This document shows positions 25,790-39,307 of a stretch of DNA of 64,000 nt, piece after piece. The notes beneath the pieces were generated by a model. The model made no database searches, had not been told where the DNA came from, and saw nothing but the letters and a program-made list of their open reading frames with translations. The position numbers and the translations under genes were made by a program. Positions within the stretch are counted from its first letter, which is position 1. The number at the start of each line of letters is the position of its first letter. Where the stretch lies: contig CM051029.1 of assembly GCA_027627225.1 (NCBI GenBank), positions 6,341,904 to 6,405,903 on the forward strand, read 5' to 3'. Source of the stretch: Congeria kusceri (taxonomy: Eukaryota; Mollusca; Bivalvia; Myida; Dreissenidae).

Positions 25790-27996
25790 GTAAAACAATA
25801 TACATTACTCGTTGTTTGAGTATATATACATATTTAAAAGAGCAGTATTGAACAGAATATATACATCGGATAAAATAATGTTCAGTGTCAAATTCAAAAT
25901 GGTAATTATCGTAGATAAATAACAGTCTTTTCATCATTAAACATAGCGGTAATTTGCACAAGTCCCATGCTTTTTTATGAAATTTGTACTTTGAACAGTA
26001 AAAATAAATTGTCATAAACGGGACAAGTCATTTTGAAGGCCGTCTATGAAACATGTTGTACATTATTTGAAGTTTGAAATATATAATACATTCAACAATT
26101 TACAAAATCAAAATCACTTGTTTTGTTTCTGAACACTTGTAAGTAAATTTGCATAGTAAAACCGTCTTACTTTATTTATAATTGCCTATGTTTTATCAAT
26201 ATCTTAACTCAATCATGATACCACACTAGCATAGGTTTATTAGACGACCCATGACATTAAAATACCTTACTGACCACAATGACAGGATTTCTGCGTGCAA
26301 AAAGTATCATATGAAAACAATTCCTTTTATGGGAAACTAAGAAACTTCTCGGAACTACATTTTGTAGGCATGGAATGTCGCTTAAGTCCTTAAAATATAA
26401 ACAACGAATAGATCTGTACGATGATAACATTATAACGAAATAAATGATTACAACAAATAAGCATTATGCAAAAACATGCATCTACGGCACAGAACACCAG
26501 CCAATAAAACCTTAAAAAGCTGATATTTTTTAAAGCTGAACATGTACAATCAGATATAACAAACAATGAAATTCATGAAGGAATTTGGTTTCATTGTGTG
26601 CCTGTTTATTTTATCTAAACAGAACATATGGCAAAAATTATGAAACCAAATCACTCAGACCATAAATTGTATTAACAATTAAAAAGAACTGCAAGGTAAC
26701 AAATTATAAGTCAATACCTATACACAATCACATAGCTTCAGAGAAAACATTGTTGTTGTTACAGTACAGTCTTCAATATAAATGCAATGTTTTAGGAAAA
26801 TGCTATTACGAGTAGTTATTGTATACATACACTTAAATTTAAATATTGTAATAATAAGAAATCAAACAATATAGCCAGGTAACAATTTAACAATCACGTT
26901 ATTTGAAATGAAAGGTAAAAGTAAAAACAAAATGGTTTAAGAAGAAAATAAGGAAAATGATGCTCAACCAATATTAGAATATGGAATTGAAAACAATATA
27001 TATGTTGGTCAGCAAGAATTATTCAATTAAAATAAAATTTATAGTTAAATGCAGTTTGGAACTCATAGAAAGATAATCTGCTTATTGATAAAGTAAGACA
27101 TGTCTACTAGAAAGTGTCTAAAATTTCACAACAATACTTGTACAGTTGCAACAACTTGTACATGTCAATTCGATGCTTTCACTGGCTATAAACCTGAAAA
27201 AATTAAAGAAATGCAGTCACCTTTTGAAAATAGCTTACAATAACATGAACAAAGCAACATATAAATGATTTAATTCATTATATAAATATTAAAATATTTT
27301 GCTCTTAAATGTTGATTTACTAAGAAAGGCCAAGTGCAAGGATAATGTGCTCTTAAATATCAAGCTGGTATTACCAGGACACTCACCAACTGCTGACAAC
27401 AAGAAAGCACATGATACAGACGCTTTGTTGTACACGTCGTTGTCCTACGAATATTTTGCAGCACAAAATACACCATGCGAGCCCACATTAGCATCACAGC
27501 AGGCTGCATCTCTGAATGCTGCAGTCGCGTTTCCTACCTAGCAATAGTCAGTATCACATTTGATAGTAAATCCAATGTTGTTGTTTTTTTTACTTTGAAA
27601 TACGCTGTTGTTGTTTTTTTCTGTTGGATCTACGTTGTTGAATGTTCACATAGCACACATAAACTTTTGAAAAGTCGTTCATGTCAACTGAAGTTTACTT
27701 ATTGTGTGTGTTAATAGATAAAATAATTTAATGATATAAATGCATGTATATGATGTTCAATATTGCAATTATTAACAATTTATTGCTTCATTTCTTGTGT
27801 ATATGTAAAATGTATGTTAAAATGTTAGTGGTGATGATTGTATCTATAACTATGGTTCATGCGTAAATATTCATTAATATGGTTCAAACAAAGGTTTGAT
27901 AACAGCAATATGTTTACCACTGTAAAAAAAAGATGATTGTGTATGTTTCATATATCGATAGAAATGATTAATAACCTTAAGTTCATTTTGCTATTG
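25790..27996. other. Non-coding stretch, very AT-rich
   Basis: No gene supported. An 80-codon frame at 27299-27541 has somewhat protein-like composition but no known domain, no clear splice sites and no ATG advantage. The last exon of receptor copy 2 was searched for here and not found. Confidence 0.5.
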
Positions 27997-28850
27997 ATGT
28001 CTAAATAAACCATGTGATCCCAGGGCGTGGCCACTTTTACCCCTAGGGCATTATTCGAACAATCTGTGTACAGGACCTCTATGTCATGTTAGATACCAAA
28101 AACGAAACCTCTGGACCTTGCGGTGTCAGAGAAGAATATGTTTAAAATCATTTTCCTATTTAAGTCTATATAAACCATGTGACCCCCGGGGCGTGGCCAC
28201 TTTTCACGCCAGGGGCATTAGTTAAACAATCTGTGTAGAGGACCACTATTAAATTCTAAATACAAAACCTCTGGGAATTGAGGTTTCAGAGGCGAAGATT
28301 TTCAAAATCGTTTTGCTATTTATGTCTATTTAAACCATATGACTCCAAGGAAGTAGCCACATTTTACTCCAAGGGTATAATTCAACAATCTTTGTAGAGG
28401 ACGCGTATGCGCTGTACCTAAATGAACCATGTGACTCCCAGGGCGTGGCCACTTTTTACCCCAAGGGCAGAATGTGAACAATCTTTGTAAAGGACCACTA
28501 TATAATGTTAAATATCAAAAACGAAACCTCTGGAATTTGCGGTTTCAGAGAAGAATATTTTTAAAATCATTTTCCTTTTCAAGTGTTACTATATTAATGG
28601 TGTGACACCCGGGAGGTGGTCACTTTTTACCCCAGGGGCATAGTTTGAATATTCTTAGAGGATTCTTACACGATGTTGCATACCAAATACGAAACCTCTG
28701 ATTTTTAAAGTCAATTTAATATTTGTGAGTATAAACCATGTAACCCCCGGGCCAGCCAGTTTTGACCCCATGGGTATAATTTGAACAAACTTTGTAGATG
28801 ACCACTAGAGGATGCAACATGCCAAATATAAGAGCTCTTAGTCAGGCAGT
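27997..28850. repeat. Tandem array of about 160-bp units, about 5-6 copies
   Basis: Units start with a version of GTCTATATAAACCATGTGAC, then CCCAGGGCGTGGCCACTTTT, ACCCCAGGGGCATA, GAACAATCTNTGTAGAGGACC, and end in CCAAAAACGAAACCTCTGG followed by a TCAGAGAAGAA part. Starts lie near 27997, 28164, 28324, 28414 (after a shortened copy), 28581 and 28728. The GC-rich core stands out from the AT-rich flanks. Repeats with this core are widespread in molluscan genomes (from memory); I know of no coding function. Confidence 0.85.
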
Positions 28851-30839
28851 CTAGTACATGTTATAACCGCATAGTGCCAATGCACTATCTCATTAAGATA
28901 CAACTGTATTGCATTTTAACTTCTTCTGTATAAGATTCATATTCATTCAGATAACATACATTGAGCCTTCTGTAATACAATTCAATACCAAAATCGCTAT
29001 ATGTTTGAAAGTACCTTTGACCGATTGTGTTGCGATATAACTTGTTTATGCTTAACAGACGTGTATGTACTTGTGTGCATTAGGCGTTTTCAATACGTGC
29101 TGTCAAAAATAGCATTAATAATACGTTTATGCAGGGTAACTTGAAAATTAAGGGTTTTAACAGGAAGAGACAAAGCTGATATCATACCAGCCATAAAGCT
29201 ATCAATAGAGGTTTATCAATAGCTCTAGTCATGTGCGTGTAACTAAAGAAGCAAACATGTTTACAACAATCAATACAGCCATGACCTAAATACGTCCAAC
29301 CGATAATTATATTACATGTACAAAACATTATTCTCTTCCTGGTTGGGAATGAATCCAATGCCATAAAATATACTACACTTAATTACGCAGTGTAAAGACT
29401 TTAAAAAACAGCAAATGATTCAGTAAATGTTCTATTATAAATATGTTCTTTAAGCTACGTGTACGTTATCCTTACATAACCTACTGCTACCTCTATTTGT
29501 CTTGAACCTGAGGATCATTCGTATTAAAATCTGAATTCCGTTTATAATGTTTAACCGCGACATTTGCATGCCTATTTTGATTGCTAGCATTCAGCTAACA
29601 AAACAAAACAGTCTTCGAGAAAAAGCTGACACTTAATTGGATATTGAAATAATTAGTTTTTGTCAACTTGTATCGTTATTTTTATGATGACTTTTTTGCA
29701 TTGTATTTTAATAATAAATGTAAAATGTCATTGACTGCAAAGGTTGAAAAACATAACATGCACTAACATTTTAGTGCAATAAACTCTAGTACAGCTACTG
29801 ACCAGTTCTTAATGAAACAAAGATACGTTTGAAATGAAAACACAAATATATTACAGGAGGTAATCCTAAGTAGTTTAGGAAACTGCCATGAGCCATCTTA
29901 GGCATTGTGTCATATGATCAGTGTGTTTCGGATACACAGAAACAATGCAAAGCAGCAATGTGCATGCAGGGCTTTTGTTTGAGACACAATTGTACAATAG
30001 TGTAACATCAAAGGTAGTGTACAACAATAGCAGTAAAAGGAAGAATATGATAACAAGGAGAAAAATATCATAAATAGTCATTTAACGAGGAGGTTTGGAA
30101 CTCAAAATATATTTAACTGCATATCGATAACCTCTAACCCAGTATGGGTTAGAAATTTACGTACACGTACTCGTATGAAAATGTTCTATTCTTCCTGTTT
30201 TAAAGTTGAACGTCAACTACACTTACGATGCAGACAAGTCTGCAAAACCTCATTCACTGAAAACAAATCTAGCTTTGCAGAGGTATTGATTGCGAGAGAC
30301 CGGGCCTTCGCCAGGTATTGGTTTGCACATATGCAATGAACCTATGGCGCGTGCCCATGGTTGATATGCAATCAGAAAGTATTGACATATTTTGAGCGCA
30401 ATCATTCACTTAAGCAATGTCAAATCACGGTGTGTTCTGTACCATACCTTGACCTACTTAACTACAGGTTTACGTGGTGTTAAGTCTGACGATAGTTATC
30501 TGTAGACAGTCTCATTAATATGAGACAACTGCGTAAACTGTGTGTATTATTATCCGCTCAAACTGCGTAAACTGTGTGTATTATTATCTGCTCATGCTGG
30601 CTTATAAAGAGGGAGGTAATAAACTTCATTTCATATCAAATACATGCATGTTTATTCCCCTGGTTGCATTGAGCAATGGTTTCAAGGTATTGCTTGAAAT
30701 ACTGAAAATGGGTGAATATTATTCTGTATACGTTATGTCATTAGTATGCAAACCTAATGGTTACATAATACATGGCATTTAAAATATATATTTAACGACG
30801 ACTTTGAAACCAACATTTTGAAACAGCCCGGTAATAGTA
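28851..30839. other. Non-coding stretch
   Basis: No exon or RNA gene supported. It contains one short perfect-looking tandem duplication at 30527-30594, listed separately. Confidence 0.5.
30527..30594. repeat. 34-bp tandem duplication, two copies
   Basis: The 34-bp unit beginning AACTGCGTAAACTG and ending in GCTCA occurs at 30527-30560 and 30561-30594 with one difference (TCCGC versus TCTGC). The near identity suggests a recent slippage or duplication event. Confidence 0.85.
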
Positions 30840-31178
30840 AAATTCGTAAGGCGGCAAACCAAAATTGAAGTGCTGAAAAGGTCCAAACTACTTAAAGGCA
30901 GTAACATTTTTATCAACGAAGATCTTACAAAAATCAACGCCGAAGTATTTGCTTCCTTGAGACTTAAACAACCGGACCGTGTGGAAAAAGCATGGTCCTA
31001 TGAAGGAAAATTGTTTGTCCGTTATCGGGGACAGGAGCGCAACGAGCTAGTTACGTTTGACAAGTACAAAACATGGCTTGATATGCCATGGCCTAACAAA
31101 GCAGCCGCTACAAATAATACAACTTACGCCCGGAAATTGTCCTCTGGTAGCAAGGCTACACCGACCCATAAAGAATAA
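30840..31178 (+). pseudogene. Retroelement ORF1-like fragment
   Basis: A frame of 112 codons opens right after a stop at 30837 and ends at TAA 31176-31178. It reads FVRRQTKIEVLKRSKLLKG, then NIFINEDLTKINAEV, ASLRLKQPDRVEKAWSYEG, KLFVRYRG and TWLDMPWP. The pattern 'K-x-LKG-x-NIFINEDLT ... W-x-x-x-GK-x-x-VRY' is one I associate with C-terminal parts of ORF1 (Gag-like, RNA-binding) proteins of non-LTR elements in aquatic invertebrates; this is memory, not a search. No ATG precedes it, so it is likely a 5'-truncated relic. It lies 1.7 kb upstream of the L1-like ORF and could belong to it or to another element. Confidence 0.5.
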
Positions 31179-31377
31179 ACAGTAGAATGGTGGCAAGAAA
31201 CTGGTCCTTGATTAGCCAAATTCAACTGACATAATACTAACACACATTGGTGTTGTCTTAAACTAGTTATGCTTATAACTTGCACCACCACGATATATAC
31301 AAGCAAAACTATACGAATTCAGCAATCCAAAGGCATACATCTCATCCCACACAAAAATACACATGACTGTACATAAC

Positions 31378-31480
31378 ACGCACGCAAGCACGTGCACACA
31401 CACACACTCGCACACACGCACACACGCGCGCGCGCACACACACACTTCCACACACACTTCCACACACACACACACACGCA

Positions 31481-31550
<70 letters not shown>
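31378..31550. repeat. (CA)n microsatellite with CG variants
   Basis: ACACACGCACAC-type dinucleotide repeat with CACGCACG and ACGCGCGCG interruptions. Several frames remain open in both directions (poly-VC, poly-TH); these are not genes. Alternating purine-pyrimidine tracts of this kind can adopt Z-DNA. Confidence 0.95.
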
Positions 31551-32851
31551 AAGTCTATCCATTCATAAAGAATAGCTAAACCTACAATTTTCGTTATAAA
31601 CCTTAAAATGGTTGCTATTTATAATGTTATCAAAAGCAGGAATATTTTTATAAATAAACGTCGCTTAACATTGCATATACACGTAAATACAGGAACAGTG
31701 TATTGATTTAATTCTTGCGGTATAGTTATACGTTGTTATTTTATTAACTTAAACAATTAAGATATTTTAATAAGCACAAATATATTAATATTATGACGAC
31801 ATAAAATGTAGAATATGGTATGTGTACATGTTTCTAATATTTCTATGGCTTATGCACTATAAATAGCCTTTAAATATTTTTCAAAAAAGAGTTTACATGT
31901 ATACGCCGGAACTGATTATTGATTTAATTCTTACTGCATTGTTATGCATTGTTACTAAACAATTTATTTATTTTGTCAACTTTAATTAGCAAAATATGTA
32001 TAATTTATGACGATATAAACTGAAAAGTATGGTAGGTTAGCACGTTTTTTATGTTCAACGTATTATGCACTTATAGATAGTCTGGAAATAATGTTTAAAA
32101 ACAAACAAATAGTACAAGTTATTTTAACAAGTAAATGAGAAGTGTGTCTTTTTTGGTTGTTTATTTTTGTTCATAGGGTATACCCGGGTTCGTTTATAAT
32201 TTTAAAGGTCAAAACTTCAACTTATATTTATCTGTATTTGTATACTACCAACTTACTTTAATAGTCTTTTCTTTGAGATTGGAAACTTAAGTTTAAATCA
32301 TACTAATTTAATATCTTGATAGCACAATATCTGCCAAGCATTCCAACACCTAAATTATTTCGCTGTTCGCACCCAGTTTAGGTGTTATTGTAGTGCTTCT
32401 TATCAAAACTTTTTCAAATAATGACCCCTCAAACACTTTCAATTCTTCCATACATTATTGTGTCTAAACTCTTGTAATATGTATATAAACATATTGAAGG
32501 TGTCTAATAGGGGAAAATATTAAAAAATCCACTTTATATTGTAACCTATAAAACTGTAGAACACATTATAACTGTCATGAGACCGAGAACTTGTTGTTCT
32601 GAATATTCTACTCAGTACAAATGTAAATATTTACTTACTTGTGTGTGTTTACTTTTGTATTCTTTTTGTTTTTTGATGCATATGATGGTAACTTATTCTA
32701 AGTATACTTTTTTACGTAGGTTTTGTCACTACTTCCATAAAACATTTGTTCTTGTGTGTAATCCACTCAAAATATGTTCCACATACCTGTATATTAATTT
32801 ATTTATTGGAGATTTATTCTGCTGTATTCTGTTGCTATATCTTGAAATTAT
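31551..32851. other. AT-rich stretch before the L1-like ORF
   Basis: No supported gene. A 92-codon T-rich hydrophobic frame (32577-32855) overlaps the L1-like start by 4 bp (ATGA) but shows no Gag or RNA-binding motif, so I regard it as chance. The upstream boundary of the L1-like element is somewhere here and I could not fix it. Confidence 0.45.
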
Positions 32852-35800
32852 ATGAGCTCTGTAAAAATTGCCTCCCTGAACTGCCGCGGCCTTTACTGTC
32901 ATAAGAAAAGAACTGATGTCCTACATTTTCTTAAAAATAAGGAATATCATATTTATTGTTTACAAGACACACACTGGCCCAAGCAATTAGAAAAAGAAAT
33001 AAACTCTAGCTGGGATGGGCAATGCTTTTTTAGTCATGGAAAATCAAATGCCAGAGGTTGTGCAATCTTAATCAAAAAAAATATTGCTTTAAAAGTCCAT
33101 AACATAAAACATGATGAAATTGGAAACTTATTAGGATTAGATATTTCTATTGGTGAAACAAAATTATCGTTAATTACCATTTATGGTCCAAATTTAGATA
33201 GTCAACACTTTTATGAAACTGTTTTTAACATTATTGATGAATTTGGAAATGAAGATTTTATTTTGTGTGGGGATTTTAACTTGGTACTAGATCAACAACT
33301 AGATTATAGTAACTATAAAAATTTAAATAATAACATAAACTCCAGGAACTTTATTTTAAAGGAAATTGCAACGAGAAATCTAAAAGATACCTTTAGGGAA
33401 TTACATGAAAATTGTGTCCGCTTTACATGGCGACGTACTAACCCATTGCAACAAGCAAGATTGGATTTCTTTTTAATAACTCCAAACATGCTCAACTTTT
33501 TAAAAACATCAAATATCAGAACAGGTATTAAAACTGACCACTCTATTGTTGATATTTCATTGGATTTTCATCATATTGATCATGGTAAAGGTCTTTGGAA
33601 ATTTAATAACTCTCTGTTGCATGATATTGATTACTTAACCTGTATAAATAGTAAAATTGAAGAAATTAAAAAACAGTACTGTCTGCCAATATATAACGTA
33701 GAAAATATTCATACAATAAATAATAATGAATTATGTTTTACAATAATTGATCAGCTTTTCTTGGAAACTTTATTAATGGAAATAAGGGGAAAAACTATTT
33801 CTTATTCGAGTTTTAAAAATAAACAAACAAAATCAAACGAACAACGATTGTTAAATAAAATTGAATTTCTAGAACAAAACCTTAATGAATCAAACAAAGA
33901 AACACTTGCACAACTAAATGCGGAATTAAACAGCATAAGAGATGCTAAACTTAAAGGGTATATTATCCGATTCAAAGGTCAGTGGATTGAAGAAGGCGAA
34001 AAAAATACAAAATATTTTTGCTCACTTGAAAAGCAACATTACGTTAATAAGAACATACCTTTTATTCAAAAAGAAGACGGGGAGATAATATATCATCAAT
34101 CTGACATTTTAAAGGAAACGTGTGATTTTTACAAAAAACTATATGAAAAAGTTGAGCCAAAAGAAAACTATATACTAAATGATTTACAAAATATTAATAT
34201 AAATAAAGTAAGTTCAGCACAATCAATCGAAATTGAAGGTTTGTTAAAATATGAAGAGATAACAAATACTCTAAAATATATGAAGAATGATAAAAGCCCA
34301 GGATCGGACGGTTTTACAACAAATTTCTTTAAAGTCTTCTGGAATAGAATTGGTGTTTTTGTTATGAGAAGTATTAATTTTGCATATGCAAATAATTCAT
34401 TTTCAATAACTCAAAAACAGGGCATTATAACGTGTATACCAAAAGATAACAAACCGAGACAGTTCTTAAAAAATTGGAGACCTATTACGCTTCTTAATAC
34501 CGTCTATAAACTAGCTTCTGGATCAATTGCAAACAGACTGAAACCTCTGTTACAAAATCTTATATCGAGGGATCAAACTGGTTTTGTTGCAGGTAGATAC
34601 ATTGGAGAAAATACCCGCCTCATATACGACATAATGAATTATACTGAAAACAATAAAATACCGGGCTTAATAATGATGATAGACTTTGAAAAGGCCTTCG
34701 ATACCTTGTCATTCGATTGCATTGAAAAAACGTTGGACTTTTTTAATTTTGGACCAAGCTTTAAGCGTTGGGTATCGATTTTTCTAAAGGATACTCGGAC
34801 ATGTGTTCAGTTAAACGGATTTTTGTCCGATAACTTCACAGTAGGCCGCGGCTGTAGACAGGGAGACCCGATTTCACCATATATTTTTATTCTATGTGCA
34901 GAGATTTTAGCAATCAAAATTAAGAATAATAATAATATAAAAGGAATATGTATTAACGGCATAGAATACAACATTTCTCAGTTTGCAGACGATACTTCTT
35001 TATTGTTGGATGGTTCTGAAAATTCTTTAAATTCCGCTCTAGACACACTCCAAGATTTTGCATACTTTTCCGGATTAAATGTAAACTTCGATAAAACTAA
35101 TGTAATTTGGATAGGATCTTTAAAGTACAGCACCCGAGCGATTAAAACAAAATACAAACTAACATGGGAAACAACAAGATTTAAATTGTTGGGAATCATT
35201 TTTGATGTCGATCTCAATCTGATTGTTACTTTAAACTTTTCCGACAAATTTATTAAAACTAGTAATATTATTAACCAATGGAAAAAGAGAAAACTAACAC
35301 CTATTGGTAGAATTACCATTGTTAAATCCCTTATACTACCTCTTTGTACTCATTGTTTCTTTGCAATACCTACTCCAAAAAGAGATATTCTTGATAAATT
35401 GAATAAAATGTTATTCGACTTTGTGTGGGATGATGCGCCTTACAAAATTAAGAGTTCGACCCTTACACAAAGCTACGAAAATGGTGGATTACAAATGGTA
35501 GACATCTTTGCTTATTGTAAAAAAATTAAAGTGTCATGGATTAGAAAATTACATACATGTTCAGAAAGCAAATGTGTTATTCTTATGAGGTCTATTATTG
35601 AGATGTATGTAAACTCTTCAACACTGGAAAACAATATATTGCTATAATTAAGAGCGCTGTTAAAAATGATTTCTGGTATGAGGTATTTACGTGTTATGAA
35701 CAATTTCTAGATGTGTTAAAAATTATTGATGTTGAACATGTTCTTAGCATGCCATTATTTTATAATGACAATTTTACCGTTGGTAAAGAACCCCTGTTTT

Positions 35801-36660
35801 TAAAAACACTGTACGATAGAGGCATACGATTTGTGAGAGATATTGTCATTGATTCAACAATTTTTTTAACAAACTTTCAAATGGAAAGTATAACGGGGAA
35901 ACCTATTAATTTCCTCCAATATGAGGGACTAGTTAAAACAATAAAATTATTTTTTCGGAAAGTAAATATACATTTTAACTTCAATGATGTTTTAAAATAC
36001 GGCCCGTCTCTGTCATGCTATACAAAATATTTTATATGCCTGGACAGCAAAGATAAGACAATATATAACTGTTTTATCCAAACTGAAATTGAACCCGTTT
36101 GTAAAAGCAAATGGACTGACTTTGTTACTACTAACGAGGAATGGAAACATATTTTCAAAATAGTTTTTGACATAACACGTGATAGTTACATACAGTGGTT
36201 TCAAACAAGAATTATTTATAATATATTGGGTACAAACTCCCTTATGTATAAAATGAAACTGGTAAATGATAATATGTGTACTTTTTGCCATGAATTCGAA
36301 GAAACGATTCGTCACCTTTTCTGGTTTTGCAAAAATGTCCAATGCTTGATCAAGAAATTAAACGAATCTCTGTTAAATAATAGAAGTTATACGACAGAAA
36401 TTGATTACAAAACATTGATGTTAGGTAATTCAGACAAAAACAAGCAAAATCTAAACATACTTTGCCTCGAAGTTAAAAAATACATATTTACGTGTAAAAA
36501 AGGTAACATAATACCAAACTATACAGGTCTTATAAATAGTTTAACTTTTACCAACAAAATATACAATTCATTTAAACTCACAGAAAAGGAAACGAGGGGT
36601 TGGTCGCTGGTAAAATTAATATGTGAACCAAATATTTTTGTGGAACATAACATTGAGTGA
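32852..36660 (+). pseudogene. L1-like ORF2: endonuclease + reverse transcriptase + C-terminal zinc motif, one frameshift
   Basis: The first frame, 32852-35647 (931 codons, ATG), holds the AP endonuclease (SLNCRGL, CLQDTHW, ITIYGPN, LCGDFNLVLD, RLDFFLI, TDHSIVD) and reverse transcriptase (DKSPGSDGF, NWRPITLLN, QTGFVAGR, MIDFEKAFD, GCRQGDPISPYIF, FADDTSLLL near 34990). Near 35630 the frame changes: IKSAVKNDFWYEVF and onward continue in another frame to 36660, including the motif CTFCHEFEETIRHLFWFC (CxxC, then H-x4-C) seen at the C-terminus of L1-type ORF2. The joined length of about 1,270 codons is normal for Tx1/L1 ORF2. Only this one break was noticed, so the copy is recent but probably not active. 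Confidence 0.88.
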
Positions 36661-37070
36661 AAATTTCTATAGAATCGAGAAAAGGAAAAAGAAGTGATAT
36701 TTCCTTAAATATGTAATTATTAATTGCCAATAGAAAAGTACCTTATATATGCTTTTTGCTCATATTTTTTTGCCTTTTTGCGTTTCTTGTACATTTAAAA
36801 ATGTAACGGTCTGTATGATACTTCATTTTGCTAACATTGCTTTATGCATGTATGCATGTTTAATCATATTTTCCCTTTCCATCATTTGTTAAAAAAAGTT
36901 TTTTACTTAGTTACTAATGCTATTTGCATGTATTGCATGTACAATTCAATATACTGTATTTTGTGTGTAAAGGTGTATGCATATATGCGATTGTACACTT
37001 AAAATGCAAATAAACAGAAGTTACAACAACAAAAAATAAAAAATAAATAAAAAAATAAAAAAAATAAAAA
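32852..37070 (+). mobile_element. L1/Tx1-like non-LTR retrotransposon
   Basis: AT-rich LINE with endonuclease and reverse transcriptase (32852-36660), a 3' UTR of about 370 bp and an A-rich tail of AAAATAAA units at 37028-37070. The A-rich tail and the C-terminal CxxC...HxxxxC motif fit the L1/Tx1 group, unlike the element at 12-16 kb. No ORF1 was confirmed directly upstream, so the copy may be 5' truncated. I could not find a target-site duplication. Confidence 0.82.
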
Positions 37071-38600
37071 AAATTATATTTGTTAACTTGCATTAGTTCA
37101 TATGCAGACACACTCGAGTTGTTTTAATTTTAATATGTTCATTTAAGTTGGTCATTTTTAACATTTGTCAATATCCGTTAAAGTCTACTTCGCAAAGAAT
37201 TCATGGATATGATGTTAAGTTCATGAGATGATGTACGACTAGTAATATATAACGTTGCATATGAATTTGTGATAAATGTGTAGTCAATTGTTGTAGTGTA
37301 ACAGAAGCAAGTATTATATAAACGAAACATCATTCGGACATAGTGATACTCGAATCAAATCAGGCGACTCTATGATTTAACAGATCGAAATGTACACATT
37401 GTGTATATAAAACGATATCTTCAACAATATATATTATCAAACACAAAGAACAAAAACCATCAAACTGTCATCGAACCTGTTCTGAAAAGACCTAGGATAT
37501 GTTCAATGTATTACACTTCGGTGAAATAAAAACTCAGTGTATTCCAATTTACATATTGTACACGATATTTACTAACCATAAAGTGAAGAGCATACAATGT
37601 CTAATAATTAACTAGAAATTATTCATATTGTTACAATAGGCCCAATTGAAAACATCGAACAACTGTTAAGCTTATAGCATATGAGAAGTACAAAGGTAAT
37701 ACGATTGTTCTTAAGCGTACAGGTTAATAATGGAATATGAAATACGTTCATGCTTTGCAAAGATATTCGTCGGGTAGTGCAGGGCTTTTGTGCTTTGAAA
37801 CTCAATCCATGTTTTGAGCATGACAATACATGTATTTAAAAGAAAAAGAAGCCTAGAACAGGGTAAGAAGACGACGGCATACCTTGTTAAATATAAAACC
37901 ATGAACATTATAAGATGATTTCTTTATAAATATATTCTGTATTCCAAACCAAGGAATAAAACATGCAATAGAAACTACCCCAAAACACTTCCTTTACACT
38001 ATAACCCAAGACTTCAATGAAGTAAATACAAATGCAACTTAAAATTGCAAATATACACAAAGTTCATTTAGTAATTTTATGGAAGAAACTCCATACATTG
38101 AATATACATTATTAAAGTTATATCAGTGTTGATCCTGAGTTTCTTACCGTTATTAAAACAAAAAAGGCTGTTAGATTAAGCTTGGCAATTTCTACCCTTC
38201 CGCGGAATAAGTAAATATAAATTGATTAAATAACAATAATTGCAAAACCATGTATACCATATATATTTGCTGTGCTGAATAGATATTTATAGTATTTATC
38301 TTTATTACGCAAAAAAGTTACATACACTTCTACCAAGTAAATTTAATGCACTTAATAATACACTGTTGAGTCGACGGTTTGCTTCATTATATTAGTTAAG
38401 AAAAAAAAAAAACAAGTCTTTAGGGACAGGTACAGAGGAAGCAGTATATATTCGTATTTATATTGGGATTGATAATACAGATATGCAATAATTGCCTGAA
38501 AATGAGCAGTCAAAGCCATGACATATACACGGAAAGAAAATACATTGTAGAGACTGAAGCGCGTATATGCATGATGTATGGATGACGGTAGGTGTACAGG
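37071..38600. other. Non-coding stretch, AT-rich
   Basis: No exon, RNA gene or repeat of note. It lies between the A-rich LINE tail and the start of the degenerate tetranucleotide region. Confidence 0.5.
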
Positions 38601-39307
38601 GTGAATAAATGCGTGGTTGAGTGATTGGTTGAGTTAGTGATTAAGTGGTCGAGTGGTTAAGTTGTTGAGTTGTTGAGATAGTGGTTAAGTGGTCGAGTAC
38701 TTAAGTGGTTGAGCAATTGACTGAGAGGTTCAGTGGCTGAGTGGTTAAGTGGTTGGTTGTTGAGTGAGTGGTTAAGAGGTCGAGTGGTTAAGTAGTCGAG
38801 TGGTTAAGTGGTTGAGTAAGTGATTGAGTTTTTGAGTGCATGGTTTAGTGAGTTTTCGAGTGGTTGAGGGTTGAGTGGTTGAGGGATTGAGTGATTGAGT
38901 GATTGACTGAGTGGTTGAGTGGTTGAGTGATTGCTTGGTTGAGGAGTTGAGTGATTGACTGAGTGGTTGAGTGATTCAGTGATTGCGTGGATGAGTGGTA
39001 GAGTGGTAGAGACGTAGAATGGTTGATTGGTAGAGTGATTGAGTGATTGAGTGGTTGAGTGGTTGAGTGGTTAGGTGAGTGGTTGAATGGGAGAGTTGTT
39101 AAGTGGTCGAGTGGTTAAGTGGTCGAGTGGGAGATTGGTTTAGTGGTTGAACGATTGAGCGGTTGAGTGGTTGAGTGGTTGCGTGGTTGAGTGGTAGAAT
39201 GGTTGAGTGGTAGAGTGGTTGAGTGGTTGAGTGGTTGAGTGGTTTAGTGAGTGGTTAAGTGGGAGAGTTATTAGGTGGGAGAGTGGTTAAGTGGTAGAGT
39301 GTTGATA
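38601..39307. repeat. Degenerate GAGTGGTT/GAGTGATT minisatellite
   Basis: About 700 bp of 4- and 8-bp-period sequence built from GTGGTTGA, GTGATTGA and GTGGTCGA variants. It shades into the pure tract that follows and looks like its older, mutated edge. Confidence 0.9.

Noticed and set aside
31263..31575. Cys-Val and Thr-His rich frames
   Set aside because: Translations of the CA microsatellite.
32577..32855. 92-codon frame overlapping the L1-like ORF start
   Set aside because: T-rich, hydrophobic, no Gag-like or RNA-binding motif.
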